From positions 166,956,815-167,020,814 of the forward strand of contig CM070900.1 of assembly GCA_036417435.1 (NCBI GenBank): a DNA stretch of 64,000 nucleotides, written 5' to 3'. Of the stretch, positions 1-12,338 are shown in pieces. Within the stretch, counting starts at the first letter, position 1. Every line of letters begins with the position of its first letter. Source of the stretch: Inia geoffrensis (lineage: Eukaryota > Chordata > Mammalia > Artiodactyla > Iniidae). The position numbers and the translations under genes are program-made. The notes below the pieces were generated by a model that saw nothing but the letters and a program-made list of their open reading frames with translations, searched no databases and was not told the origin of the DNA.

Positions 1-2402
1 ATTAAAAATCTTCCAACAAACAAAAGTCCAGGGCCCGATGGCTTCACAGGGAAATTCTATCAAACATTTAGAGAAGAGCTAATGCACATTCTTCTCAAAC
101 TCTTCCAAAAAATTGCAGAGGAACGAACACTCCCAAACTCATTCTACAAGGCCACCATCACCCTGACACCAAAACCAGACAAAGATATCTCAAAAACAGA
201 AAACTACTGATGAATATAGGTGTAAAAATCCTCAACAAAATACTAGAAAACAGAATCCAACTGCACATTAAAATGATCATACACCATGATTAAGTGGGAT
301 TTATCCCAGGGATGCAAGGATTCTTCAGTATATGCAAATGAATCAATGTGATACACTATATTAACATTTGAAGAAAACAATATGATCATCTCAGTAGATG
401 CAGAAAAAGCTTTTGACAAAATTCAACACCCATTTATGATAAAAACTCTCCAGAAAGAGGGCATAGAGGGAACTTACCTCAACATAATAAAAGATATATA
501 TGACAAATCCACAGCAAACATAATTCTCAGTAGTGAAAAACTGAAAGCATTTCCTCTAAGATCAGGAACAAGACAAGTATGTTCACTCTCACCACTACTA
601 TTCAACATATATATGGAAATCCTAGCCACGGCAATCAGAGAAGAAAAAGAAATAAAAGGAATACAAACTGGAAAAGAAGTAAAACTGTCACTGTTGGCAG
701 ATGAAATGATACTATACATAGAAAATCCTAAAGATGCCACCAGAAAATTACTAGAGCTAATCAATGAACTTGGTAAAGTTGCAGGACACAAAATTAATGC
801 ACAGAAATCTCTTGCACTCCTATACACTAACAGTGAAAGATCAGAAAGAGAAATTAAGGAAACAATCCCATTCACCAATGCAACAAAAAGAATAAAATAC
901 ATAGGAATAAACCTACCTAACCAGGTTAAAGAACTGTACTCAGAAAACAATAAAACATTGATGAAAGAAATCAAAGATGACACAAACAGATGGTGAGATG
1001 TACCATGTTCTTGGATTGGAAGAATCTATACTGTGAAAATGATTACACTACGCAAAGCAATCGACACATTCAATGAAATTCCTATTGAATTACCAATGGC
1101 ATTTTTCACAGACCTAGAACAAAAAAACTTAAAATTTGTATGGAGACACAAAAGACCCCAAATAGCCAAAGCAATCTTGAGAAGAAAAAATGGAGCTTGA
1201 GGAATCAGGCTCCCTGACTTCAGACTATACTACAAAGTTACAGTAATCAAGACAATATGGTACTGGCACAAAAACAGAAATATAGATCAATGGAATAGGA
1301 TGGAAAGCCCAGAGATAAACTCACGCACATATGGTCACCATATATTTGATAAAGGAGGTAAGAATATACAATGGAGAAAAGACATTCTCTTCAATAAGTG
1401 GTGCTGGGAAACTGGACAACTACATGTAAAATAATGAAATTAGAACACTCCCTAACACCATACACAAAAATAAACTCAAAATGGATTAACGACCTAAATG
1501 TAAGCCTGGACACTATAAAACTCTTAGAGGAAAGCATAGGAAGAACACTCTTTGACATAAATCACAGCAAGACTTTTTTTTGACCCACCTCCTAGAGCAA
1601 TGGAAATAAAAATAAAAATAAACAACTGGGACTTAATGAAAGTTAAAAGTTTTTGCACAACAAAGGAAACCATAAACAAGATGAAAAGACAACTCTCAGA
1701 ATGGGAGAAAATACTTGCAAACGAATCAACAGACAAAGGATTAACCTCCAAAATATACAAACAGCTCATGCAGATCAAAATTAAAAAACTGACAACCGAA
1801 TCGAGAGATGGGCAGAAGACCTAAACTGACACTTCTCCAAAGAAGACATACAGATGACCAAGAGGCACATGAAAAGATGGTCAACATCACTAATTATTAG
1901 AGAAATGCAAACCAAAACAACAATGAGGTATCACCTCACACCAGTCAGAATGGCCATCGTCAAAAAATCTGGAAACAATAAATGCTGGAGAGGGTGTGGA
2001 GAAAAGGGAACCCTCTTGCACTGTTGGTGGGAAAGTAAATTGATAGAGCCACTATGGAGAAAGGTATGGAGGTTCCTTAAAAAACTAAAAATTGAATTAC
2101 CATATGATCCAGTAATCCCACTACTGGGCATATGCCATGAGACCACCATAATTCAAAAAGACACATGCACCCCAATATTCATTGCAGCACTATTTACAAT
2201 AGCCAGGTCACGGAAGCAACATAAATGTCCATCGACAGAAGAATAGATAAAGAAGAGGTGGTACATATATACAATGGAATATTACTCAGTCATAATTGGG
2301 TTTTTGGAGAGACATGGATGTACCTAGAGACTATCATACAAAGTGAAGTAAGTCAGAAAGAGAAAAACAAATATCGTATATTAATGCATATATATGGAAT
2401 CT
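1..2402 (+). pseudogene. L1 ORF2p remnant (RT, thumb, C-terminal domain)
   Basis: ORF2p is the L1 endonuclease/reverse transcriptase that copies L1 RNA at nicked genomic DNA. The visible part starts at the RT fingers ([13 protein letters not shown] motif near 30-50). It continues in an open stretch of 204 codons at 382-996 ([21 protein letters not shown]), then in shorter frames through the thumb (WIGR...) and the C-terminal Cys/His motif [14 protein letters not shown] near 1981-2030. The catalytic FADD box reads LADE at 694-705, so the second Asp is Glu and the Phe is lost. The last Cys of the C-terminal motif reads Ser. Stops at about 208 and 994, among others, break the frame. It is a pseudogene by these criteria. 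Confidence 0.9.
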
Positions 2403-2674
2403 AGAAAAATGGTACAGATGAACCTGTTTGCAAGCAGAAATAGAGATACAGACATAGAGAACACATGTATGGACCCCAAGGGGGGAAAGGAGGGGGTGGA
2501 ATGAATTGGTATATTGGGATTGACATATATACAGTAACTAATATGTCTAAAATAGATAACTAATGAGAACCTGCTGTGTAGCTCCACTTCACTGTACAGT
2601 AGAAACTAACACAATGTTGTAAAACAAGTATACCCCAATAAAATAAATAAATAAATAATAAAATAAGTAAATAT
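1..2674 (+). mobile_element. LINE-1 (L1), 3' portion, cut by window start
   Basis: The element enters the window inside ORF2 (reverse transcriptase fingers) and runs through the ORF2 end and a short 3' UTR into an A-rich tail with TAAA repeats at about 2637-2674. The 3' UTR (about 2403-2637) has the typical GACCCCAAGG-type segment and the TGTAAA...CCAATAAA end. Several frameshifts and stops show it is dead. The rest lies upstream of position 1. Confidence 0.93.
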
Positions 2675-3603
2675 ATTTGAGCTATTATTAGTAGGATATT
2701 ATGGATATGACAGAAAAAAATGAGTATAAACTGCTTAAAATTCAGGAATGTATTTTTTTCATGCATGTCAAATGCAGCGGTCAAGTAGTTCCAGAGTTGG
2801 TATTTCAGCAACTAAATAATGCCATGTAGCGCCAGGCTCTCTCTACATTTCCTCTGTTTCCTAGTGGCACATGAGATTTCAAACTCAAGTTTGTCCGTTC
2901 ATGTTCACAAATGGCTGTCACAGTTTCATTAATCATGTTCTTACCCAACCACATCCAGTGGCAGGGGAAAGAGTGAATTTTCCTTGTGCATTTGTCCTTT
3001 GCAATGCCGAAAAAAACCCTTTTGGAGGAATCTCAGCCGACTTTAATTAACACAGTATCAGTCAGAACTTCTTCCCATAGTTATTCCTAAACCAATCACT
3101 GACAAAACAAACAAAAAACAAACAAAAAAATCCTGCAATTTTCTTGAAAGATTTAAGCTATTAAGAGTTAGCTCTCCCCTGATTTGCTTAGTTTAGTGGA
3201 GAGTAAATAAAATCAAGTTTGAACGTTGTGTATAGGCAGGCAAGCTGCTAGTCACTTTTTCTTTTTTAATTAAAAGCTAAGTTAAGTATATAGCAAGTAA
3301 TAGCATCATTTTTTAGAGACACACAAAAAATTGACAGAAGCATATTTTTTCCTAACATTTTTCTAAATGTCAGTGCTTTTTATTATTTTTTAACCTAGCA
3401 CACTTATGATTACAATGTCAGGAAAATTATGTAGGGTAAACATGTCTTGTATAGTGCTACAGTTTTTATTAAAATTTAATGAAAAGTTCTAAAATGCACA
3501 ACCTGGGACAGTTAGGATGAAATATGTTTTGATATGCACATTCTTCAGTAAATTAATCATTATGGAAAATATTCATCTATTTTTCTGCTTTGGCTTGGGT
3601 ATT
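2675..3603. other. No gene seen; weak ancient repeat
   Basis: This is AT-rich sequence without a convincing exon. The segment at about 2865-3110 (stretches such as aatggctgtcacagtt and ctaaaccaatcactg) resembles an old interspersed mammalian repeat that I cannot assign to a family. The remainder looks unique. Confidence 0.4.
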
Positions 3604-3982
3604 ATATTAGTATACTCGGGTTGCCATAACAAATTACCACTGACCGTTGTAACTTAAAAAGCAGGATGTATTTTCTCACAGCTCTAGAGGCTGGAAGTCC
3701 AAGATCAAAGTGTCAAAACGGTTGGTTTCTCTGGAGTCTTCTCTCCTTGGCTTGCAAATGGCCACTTTTTCTCTGTGTCCTAACATGTCTTTTTTTCTGT
3801 GTATACATCTTTCTGGTCTCTCTTTCTCTTCTTATAATGACACCAGTCAAACTGGACTTGGACCCCACCCTTATTACCTGATTTAACTTTACCTCCTTAA
3901 GATCCTATCTCCAAATACAGTCACATTGGGGGTTAGGACCTCAACATGTGATTTTTAGGGGAACTCAATTCGGTCAATAATA
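3604..3982 (-). mobile_element. MaLR LTR (MLT1/MST type), reverse orientation
   Basis: Read on the minus strand this is a nearly complete non-autonomous ERVL-MaLR LTR. It shows the gggttaggacctcaacatg block near the 5' end, the tccaaatacagtcacatt block, the cttataagaagag block, and a 3' end with tctagaggctggaagtcc and ggttgccataac. It is about 380 bp, usual for these LTRs. No internal MaLR sequence flanks it, so it is a solo LTR. Divergence suggests an insertion predating the ungulate radiation. Confidence 0.82.
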
Positions 3983-6074
3983 GGTATATTTCTCTAGGTT
4001 GATTGAAGTTGCTACCCATCTCCAAGTTATTTTTTGCCTTATTTTCTTATTCCAAATTTCATTTTGTTAGTCCACATTACACTGTAAGTTAAAAGATGGG
4101 TGGGATATCTATACCCCAAATCTAGAGACAAATGGAGTTTTTTTTCTAAAATGTTTTAGAAATACAAATACAGCTTTAAAAAATCTTCTCACCTTTCAAA
4201 TATTACCCATAATCCCAAACTGTAAAATCTTCAGCCCTTTCATTAAAGGTGTTATAATGGTGAGAAAGTGCTTTCAGATACCATAGTGTTATCCTTGAAT
4301 AACCTTCATGTCTATTAATCAGTCTGCATTTTTTTCCAACACAGTTATTTAATGTAAGGAATTCAGGACATAGTGCCTGAAACAACTTCCTTCAAAATCA
4401 ATTTGGTAAGAAAGAAATCCACATAATACATTCAAAAAGAAAATTATAAACCAGTGCTTTCCTCCTGATTGCATTCAGCAATAAAATATTAAATGGAATA
4501 TTAAGAACAACAATTAAAGAGCTTAGCTTTTAAGCTGTTTGGTGGCGTGTAAGATTCAGTTCTTTATTGGCTATTAGAAAAATTAACCAAGATGACTTTA
4601 GTTATTCTAAGGGAATACAGAACTACCTGCTCATCCACAGTGGCAGGAAGTAGTTAATGAGGACTAAAAGTTCTTACATTTTCATTTTGGAAAAATGATT
4701 TTGCTATTTTTCAGAGTTGAGTTTAGTTTGAATAAAATTTAAAATGATATCATATTTAAAATAAATCATTACAACTAAATTATTCCCTAACCTGGAAACG
4801 TTTGAAGTCATTTCCAATGTCTCTGCTCCAGGACAATCACATAAAAATGTCACTTATTTAAGGTCCCGAATGAATATTAATAGGAAATAAATCCATAGAA
4901 GAGATGTATATTGCAAGAAAACCACTGCTGTTTTGAGACAAATGTAATCCATAAGAAACAGCAATGCATTATGAAACAAACCATATCTGTCTTCTTTTCA
5001 TTAAGAAATAATTTAGTATGTGTTTTTAATAAAAGTTATGCTTTAAGTGAAAGTGAGATGATTGAAGGGGAATGCCCTTTAGTAACTGGTTGCTTAGCTA
5101 TAAAAGGTGGGAAGGATAAAAGATTAAGAAGTGAGAAGGAAAAAAATCCTTTTCTTTAATGAAAACTGCTGGCTGAATGAGCTGCAACACGAGCACAGGA
5201 TTTTATTTCAGTTTATGTGAATTCTTTCTTTCATTTGGTAATCTTAATTCTTCAGAAAATAACATTCCACTTTGTGGTAACACAACCTCTCCTCTTCTGT
5301 CTGGTAGTAAAAGAGCTCTGGGATCAAGGTGGTAAGAGTCTTTATCGAGTGTTTTAGAGGTCTAGGAAATAAAGGGTGGTATAATCGTGGCCCTCCAGGA
5401 GTGCTGTGGTAAAAGAACCTCTACTACATCAGCTCCACTGGTTGTACTTCACTAGATTCTTATTTCAGTGAGGTCAGACAACAGCAATTTGTTATGTGAG
5501 TCATGGCAGAATCCTTCTTCTAAACACTACAAAGAATGACTCCTTTGTCAACATAAATACATCCTAATGCGTTTAGTCTCCCTGTAGGCTGTATTACACA
5601 CTTGAGAGCTATTGTGCCAAATTCTGCCACTCAGCATTATAATACCTTTTCATCTTGCCTTTTTCCCCCCAGTTTATAATGGAAGTGACTAAAACACACA
5701 CAAGTAAAAGGTAAAGCTTGCTCTCATTTTTTTAAATATACATTTTACTTTGCAGACATTATCAAAAATGAACATCAGAAGAATGGGCATGCCAACAAAT
5801 GTACTTTAAAGACAGGAATATGGTACAAGAGAGAAGTTAAATTAATAACTCAGCTCATTTTATTTTCCCACAAAATAAGCTTCTCTAAATCTATTCTTTC
5901 TTCTTCATCCAAATAAATATGTATCTGTAAAATATGAAAACTGGAAGAGGTAATTTCTCCTCAAAATTGTACACTGATACAATACAATGAACAGTGATTT
6001 TCAAATTATCTGGATGAATATAGATAGGTTTTTCTATTATTACTATCATTATTCTAAATTTCCTACCTTAAAAA
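3983..6074. other. Unique AT-rich intergenic DNA
   Basis: I see no coding region, RNA gene or clear repeat in this stretch. The longest frames are under 90 codons, show no family signature and lack splice context. It could hold ancient repeats or enhancers that cannot be recognised by eye. Confidence 0.5.
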
Positions 6075-6090
6075 TTCTTACAATTCTTGA

Positions 6091-6295
6091 GGCTTCCCTG
6101 GTGGTGCAGTGGTTGAGAGTCTGCCTGCCACTGCAGGGGACACGGGTTTGTGCCCTGGTCTGGGAATATCCCACATGCTGCGGAGCAGCTGGGCCCGTGA
6201 GCCATGGTCACTGAGCCTGCGCGTCCGGAGCCTGTGCTCCACAACGGGAGAGGCCACAACAGTGAGAGGCCCGCGTACCGAAAAAAAAAAAAAAT
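6091..6295 (+). mobile_element. Cetacean CHR-type SINE with target-site duplication
   Basis: This is a complete tRNA-derived SINE of about 190 bp plus poly(A). The pol III A box TGGTGCAGTGG lies at 6102-6112 and the B box (GGTTTGTGCCC, one base off GGTTCG) at about 6145-6155. The body ends in ...gtgagaggcccgcgtaccg followed by 14 A. It is flanked by a perfect 16-bp duplication, ttcttacaattcttga, at 6075-6090 and 6296-6311. This shows L1-type target-primed insertion and suggests a fairly recent event. Confidence 0.96.
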
Positions 6296-6495
6296 TTCTT
6301 ACAATTCTTGAAGTTTTAGATTTAAGTATTGTAAAGCAATTAGCATGAATATATATTAAAAGTGAGAATTTATATTATGATAAAAAATTTTGTTATGTAT
6401 GTTCTTAGTCTCCTTTTTCCTCATCTCTTCATTCATAAAACAAAGAAAAAGAGCTTGGGGACTTCTACAGTCTCTTCAAATACTAACACATTTTA

Positions 6496-6591
6496 CATAT
6501 ATATATATATATATTTTTTTTTTTTCTATACTATCTTCACTTAATAAATCCCCACATCAATCCCTCCCCACGAATTAAAAAAAAAAAAAAA
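6496..6591. repeat. (AT)n, poly(T) and poly(A) tracts
   Basis: An (AT)n run at about 6496-6513 is followed by a T run to 6525. A separate 15-A run ends at 6591. These are low-complexity tracts prone to length variation. No transposon body is attached that I can recognise. Confidence 0.85.
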
Positions 6592-6814
6592 GTGACCATA
6601 CAGCACAGATTAACAAGTAACTTAGAATGGATAATGGACTAGTTAGAAGTATTGGGTTTCAAACTGGTAGATATTGCTCTATTCTGACTGCTCTAAGAAA
6701 AAAAATATTTGGGGTCAAAAAGGTTAGGTTTTTAAGTTTTTGTGTGTTGTAGCTTTGAGAACAAGAGTGTTAACTCAAACAAACCGCAAAAAATGCTTTC
6801 CACAAAAAATCTGT

Positions 6815-6848
6815 ATAAATAAATAAATAAATAGATAGATAAATAAAA
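6815..6848. repeat. (TAAA/TAGA)n tetranucleotide microsatellite
   Basis: About eight tetranucleotide units, mostly taaa with an inner block of taga, stand alone in unique sequence. Confidence 0.85.
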
Positions 6849-7857
6849 AGACAACATTATTCTCAATGGGGCATGATTCCTAGAGGCAAAAAATCTTAGA
6901 CAAGATGTTAAACAAAGGTCATTTGCTGTTTTAAGATTCAAAGATACAGTACCTGTCTTGTTCTCTGAAACCCACACTAAATTTTAAAAGATCTACTGAT
7001 AGCAGGTGTGTTTTATAAGTTTGAACTTGAAAAATTAGTTCTAGTTTCAAAAGATTCATTGATGATAAGTTTTGCAGTACAAATAGACATCAAGTAGTTA
7101 CTTCTCTGCTGCTGTGTAATGTAGTTTAAAGAGCAAAGTGTTATAAATATGTGCTCACACTCTAACACTGATTATTACCAAATGTCTGATCTTTGAAAAT
7201 GATTTTTAATAAGAATTATTGTTATTGAAACTTTTAATACTGTAAGTATTTTAGTAAGTAATTTGAAAACATGCCTTATTTAATATTTACAACTGCTCCT
7301 GAGGTAAATTTATTATAATTGACAGTTAAACTGCCAGAGAGTTAAGACCCTAGAATTAACCCTCAAACATTGTGGGATGGGAGATGGTGAACACTCACCC
7401 TTCCCCAACTCTTTGTGGGGCAATTATGAGGTATATTCAACACAATATTTCAGAAAATCTCTATGAGGTGAGTGCTCTGTTATTAGTCATGGTAACATTA
7501 TAATTATACAATACTAATTTTTAACTGTTTTTTCTCTTACTTGCTCCACTCCCTCATGGTACTGCCTTGAACAAATTTCCAAATAAGCTACTTATAGCAT
7601 AATCTTTGACTTAGACTCTGCCTTTAGTAAACTCAAATTAGGATATTGTTACTAGAGTGACCGTAGAAAGCTCAGTCTTGTCATGGGATTCAGGAATTTC
7701 ATCAGATAGAAATAAAGATTAGAATAATATTAGATATAGATACTTTACCTAGTTGGCTATATCAGTACATACCATATTAGGATCAATAAATTACTGACTC
7801 ATGAATAAATATCACGATTCAGGTTTATTATTGAACAAAAATAAAACAAGACAATGT
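6849..7857. other. No gene seen
   Basis: AT-rich sequence. About 7262-7350 has a faint MIR-like look (the order of an ...acaactgctcctgaggta... block and an ...agagttaag block), too diverged to call. Nothing else is recognised. Confidence 0.4.
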
Positions 7858-8422
7858 CACCCTTAATGTCGAAAACTCGACCTCTGTGCACTGCCGAATC
7901 GAATCTTGGAGACAGAGTTTTGGGTAAAGTAGAAAAGGGTAGCTTTATTGCTTGGTCAGGCAAAGGGGTACACAGTGAGCTCCCATCCTGGGAGGATTTG
8001 GTGAGCGGTTTTATAGCAGTAATTCAAGGGTGGGGTTGCTGACAAAATTAGGGTGTGTGCAGGGCCTACACTGGCCTCAGGTGGTCTCCAGATAAGTTTT
8101 TCTGGTTCTCGAGGCTATCAAACCACACCTTCTCTCTGGAATGAGAATTGCTTCATCTTTCATTTATTGGGGATTTTAGTCCTATAAAGAGCTCAAAGTA
8201 TATTGTTATGTGTGTCCCTTGAGGCAGAACTAAGACCCTGCCCCAAGGCTGCTGTATTGTTTCTTGGTGGCTCCTCCTTTGTCTCTGTATCCCCTCCTTT
8301 CCCTGATTAGCAACTGTTTGAATCTGTCCTTTGGGACTCAGGGAAGATCATGGAGGTTGGAGTCTGTTCCCTGCAAACAATGAATGAGAGACACACGTGC
8401 TCAAGAGCCCCACAGAGTTTCA
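7858..8422 (-). mobile_element. ERV LTR copy A (class I-like), reverse orientation
   Basis: On the minus strand this reads as an LTR. A TATA box (TATAAAA) lies at 8009-8015 and an AATAAA poly(A) signal at 7944-7949, followed by a U5-like end (about 7858-7920, ending ...cgagttttcgacatt). It aligns block by block with the element at 8930-9560: gattagcaactgtt, ctcagggaag.tcatggagg, ggcctcaggtgg and gttttgggt.aagtagaaaag are all shared. No retroviral coding sequence adjoins it. Exact outer ends are uncertain. The family name is unresolved; the U5 style suggests a gammaretrovirus-like ERV. Confidence 0.75.
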
Positions 8423-8929
8423 CCCTGATTATTAGTATTAGATCAATATTATTTTTATAAATAAATATTGTTATTGTTTTTCCAAAGGAACCAGAATATA
8501 TCAAATATTGCTAAGGATATTCTTATTTTAAAAAGAAGATAAGTTCTCAATATTTTTCCTTCCTTCAAAGATCAAAACAATTTTGACATTTAACAGAACT
8601 TGCAATAGACTTAAAGCTCCAAAATATTTGATGTATATCATCTATAATTTAATTAGGTTACAAAAAGTATTTCATTTATTATAAAGATAACTTTATTTCA
8701 ACTGTTTTTAAGCTACATATTTTTTTCTGATGTGAATTTCCTGGCTTCAGCATCTAAGACATGAAACATCTATCTACTTTGGACTGGGAACTGCCTCTTT
8801 AAATTTATTTTATTTTCCACTGTCCTTGTACCCTCAGGAAGATATTTTATTTCCATGGAAGAGTACCAGCATACACTCTTTTAAATACGGTTTATTATGT
8901 GATTTAAATATGGCTTACTATGCCAAGTC
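8423..8929. other. AT-rich spacer between two same-family LTRs
   Basis: About 500 bp with no visible gag, pol or env similarity and no open frame of note. It looks like ordinary host DNA, so the two flanking LTRs are more likely independent insertions or a duplication than the two ends of one provirus. Confidence 0.5.
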
Positions 8930-9006
8930 TGATGTTATTACTGAAAGCTTGGTACCAAATCAAATGTCGGAGACAGATTTTGGGTGAAGTAGAAAAGTAT
9001 AGGTTT

Positions 9007-9126
9007 GGGACCTCCCTGGTGGTCCAGTGGTTAGGACTTTGCGTTTCCTCTGCAGGGGGCATGGGCTTGATCCCTGATCAGGGAATTAGGATCCTGCAGG
9101 CCATGCAGCACGGCCAAAAAAAGAAA
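9007..9126 (+). mobile_element. Short tRNA-derived SINE (CHR/CHR-1 type)
   Basis: The copy is about 110 bp plus an A-rich tail. The head gggacctccctggtgg and the B box in ttgatccctgatc mark a tRNA-derived SINE shorter than the 200-bp form elsewhere in this window. It is flanked by an imperfect 15-bp duplication (13 of 15 identical) at 8992-9006 and 9127-9141. The second copy matches the uninterrupted LTR at 7934-7947. The mismatches suggest an older insertion than the SINE at 6091. Confidence 0.88.
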
Positions 9127-9462
9127 GAAAAGGATAGCTTTATCACTTTGCCAGGCAAAGGAAGACACAGCAGGCTCCTGCCTTGAAAAACTGTGTGTCC
9201 CAACCCAAGAGGATTTGATGAGGGATTTTATAACATTGGTTCAAAGGCGGGGTCTCTGACAACATTAGGGTGAGCAGGGCCTGCACTCCCTTAAATCTCA
9301 TCAAAGGTGGCAGGTTTCCTAATCTTGATGAGCTTCTTCTGGTCCCTTTAATCTGGCCTCAGGTGGTTTCTTGGCTGCCCCTCCCTTGATTAGCAACTGT
9401 TCAAATCAGCCCTTTTGAACTCAGGGAAGGTCATGGAGGCTGGAGTCTCTTCTGTAAGAAAT

Positions 9463-9489
9463 GGGGAGGGGGGGGGTGGGGAGGGGGGA
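9463..9489 (+). repeat. G-rich tract with G-quadruplex potential
   Basis: Four G runs of 4, 9, 4 and 6 bases are separated by single bases. This fits a canonical intramolecular G-quadruplex pattern on the plus strand. It sits in the U3 part of an antisense LTR. Confidence 0.85.
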
Positions 9490-9639
9490 GATGACGACAA
9501 AAGGGCCTCCATGCCTGGGAGCCCCACAGGGCCCCTCTGTTTCAATGCCAGATGTGACACCACCAAATGTTGTGTCCTTATATAGAGAGATAATCATGGG
9601 TTGAAAGGGCAGAATGGTTGTGCAGAAAGTTTTTGAAAT

Positions 9640-12338
9640 AAACATTTTATTTTGGATTAATTTTAGATATAATACCTTTCAAAGTCTGTATATAAATTTC
9701 CTAACTACTACTCAGCTAATTTCCTCTATTGTTAATATCTTACATTACCACGTACATTTTCAAACCTAAAAACCGAAACTGGTATATTACTATTACTTAA
9801 TGCCATACTTTATTCAAACTTCACTGTTTTTACCACTACTGTGCTTTTTCTGTTCCAGGATCCCATCTAGAATACCATGTTACTTTTAGCTCTCATGTCT
9901 CCCTAGGCTCCTCTTGGATGTGACAGTTGCTCAGACTTTCTTTATTTTTGTGACCTTGACTGCTTGCAGACATTCTGGTCAGGTATTTTATACAATGTCC
10001 TCTGATTTGAATCATACTACAGAGGTACTATGCCCTCCGTATCCATGATACCAGGGGGTAGATACTATCAACTTGACTTACCACTAGAGATGTTAGCCTT
10101 GATAACCCAGACAAGGTAGTGTTTGCCAGGGTTTTCCCCTCTTCTATTCTTTGGAGTCAAGTCACTAAGTCTAGCCAGCACTTAAATGGAAAAGGAGAAT
10201 TAAGTTCTGTGTCCTAGGGTAACAGATCTACAAAAATTATTTGGAATTGTTCCATAAGGAAGATTTGTCTTTTTTTGCTTACTTATCTATTTGTTTAATA
10301 ATTCATTTATATGAGTATGGACTCATGTGTATTTACTTTATACTATAGATTATAATCTAATGCTACATTATTTGTCTTGTCTTTCTGATTTTTTTCTGTT
10401 TTATGGTTGGAAAAACTCAGAAACTGTCATAGACAAGAGGAGACTAAATAAAAAATATGGTGTTCAGGTTCTTATTGTTTGATAGAGAAGTTACATATCC
10501 CTTTCTTTCTGTTTTTGGAGCATATCTTTACCTTGTGACACTAAAAGATACTCCAGATTAATGCTGCATTTTACTTTCTTCAGCTCCAGAATTAGCTATC
10601 TCTAAGGATTCTTGGTTCTCTTTATTTGAGAATGGTATTTAGAAAAGAAGATATGGGTTCTAGGTGTGCTTATTGCTACTGGGGTGTCACTGCTTTAAAA
10701 CCCTCTCAGTAGAAAGAGTCAGGAAATACATGTATGCCTTCTAATCTATGTATTCATACATATCTATAATTATAACTGTATATCCTGTATCTAACCATTT
10801 GTATTAATATTAAACTAATTTGATGTCTCTGGTTCTAATCCATCATCAAGTGGGTCACCCTAGGCTTCTCTCCTTGCGTATCATAACTTCCTTCACCCAC
10901 AATAAGAATTCTACCTCCCACTATATTCTACCCACTTAACTTATTTCTTCAACCTCAATATACATGTAAAGTAGATTCTGAAACGTTAAACCATACTGCT
11001 AATGATAAGCAACTTTACTCACTAAATAGTGTTTATGTTCAGCTTCTTTTCTCTTTAACCTTATAGATTTCAGTGAAACCACAATTTTCCAAAATTAATT
11101 AGGTCATCTCCCTTTTTCCTCACCCTTTCAATGAGATCATACCAAAAATTTATAATACAGTTAGTTTATTCATAGTATAAATTCCATCTTGGGATCCTCC
11201 AGGCTCCTGGTTGATTTTTTTTTTAATTTGCATGCTTTAATTTCACTCTTTATAATGTAAATTTCAAAGAGCTTTGGCAAATGTAAGACTCATGTATGTT
11301 TCACTACATCACCATGAATAGTTCCATCAACTAAGATTTACCCTGAGTGTCCCCGTTGCATTCAAACATTCCTTCACCCTCCAATTCATGACAATTACAG
11401 ATTTATTTCCTGTTCTTCTACCTTTGCCTTTTGCAGGATGTCATATAAATGGAATAATGTATACACCCCCTTTTGGGACTGGCTTCTTTCACTTAGAAAT
11501 ATGTACATAATCTGCATTCATGGTATCTCATGAGTCAATAAATTATTTTTATTCCCTAAATAGTTGTTCCACTGTATGAATGTAATAGTTTGTGTATTCA
11601 TTCATCTGTGGAAAGACAACTTGTTTTTTTCCAGTTTTTTGTTATTATGAATAAGTAAAATTTCTATAAACATGCACATACAGGTCTTGTGTGAAAATAA
11701 TTTTCACTTAACTATCTAGGGGCATGACTGCAACATTGTGTGGCAAATCTACGATTAATTTTATAATAAAGTGCCAAACAATCCTTTCAAAGTCAATGTA
11801 AACATTTTCACTCAAACTAATAATGAATAATACTTGCCAACATTTTATATTGTCAGTTTTTTTGAATTTTGGATCCATTTTAATGGGGGTGTGTGCAAAG
11901 ATATCTCATTGTTGCATCAATTTACACCTTCCTAGTGACAAATAATGTTGAGAATAATTTTATATTCATATTGGCCATCTATTTTTCATCTATGTTAAAG
12001 TATTTGCTTCCAACATTTATCAATTGTTGTATTGGGTGGTTTATTTTCTTACACTTAACTTTTAAGTTCTTTATGCATCAAGGAAAATAGTCCTGAATCA
12101 GATATGTGATTTGCAAATATTTTCTTTTCATCCCTGGTTTATATAATAGTATTTGTCTTTAGAGAATCTTAACAAAGTACAATTTATCAGTTTTTTAATT
12201 AATTGTACTTTTAATGTTATACCTTAAAACTCACCCTCAAACCCAAGGACAAAACAATTCTTCCTATTTTTATTTCTATAAATTTTATAGTTTTACATTT
12301 TATATTTGTCTATGATCTATTAAGAATTAACTTTTTGT
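9640..12338 (-). mobile_element. Ancient L1M element, 3' UTR and end of ORF2, reverse orientation
   Basis: Read on the minus strand, the low-coordinate end is a classic L1M 3' UTR: blocks such as ttccaggatcccatc, gtctccctaggctcctcttgg and the actatcaacttgacttaccact stretch at about 9850-10110. Beyond about 11330 comes the end of ORF2 (tcatcaatttacaccttcctag and ttggccatct-type segments near 11880-12000), running to the tgtctatgatctatt block near 12310. No frame is left. The element is old and heavily diverged, 5' truncated, and has unclear internal gaps. Confidence 0.75.

Larger units (their letters stand above)
8930..9560 (-). mobile_element. ERV LTR copy B, reverse orientation, with nested SINE
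   Basis: This is the same LTR family and orientation as 7858-8422. The minus strand has a CCAAT pentamer at 9235-9239, a TATAAAA at 9226-9232 and a weakened poly(A) signal (GATAAA) near 9133-9140. The plausible 3' terminus on the minus strand is ...CATCA at 8930. The U3 part contains a long G-rich plus-strand tract at 9463-9489. A short SINE interrupts the R/U5 part at 9007-9126. The 5' LTR edge lies between 9544 and 9570. Confidence 0.72.

Noticed and set aside
474..983. 169-codon frame on the minus strand
   Set aside because: It is the antisense shadow of L1 ORF2. Similar antisense frames recur at 14410-14892 and 42240-42530 at the same place in other L1 copies.
6102..6155. tRNA-like A and B boxes
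   Set aside because: They belong to the tRNA-derived head of a SINE. The sequence does not fold as a complete tRNA and has a SINE body, poly(A) tail and target duplications.
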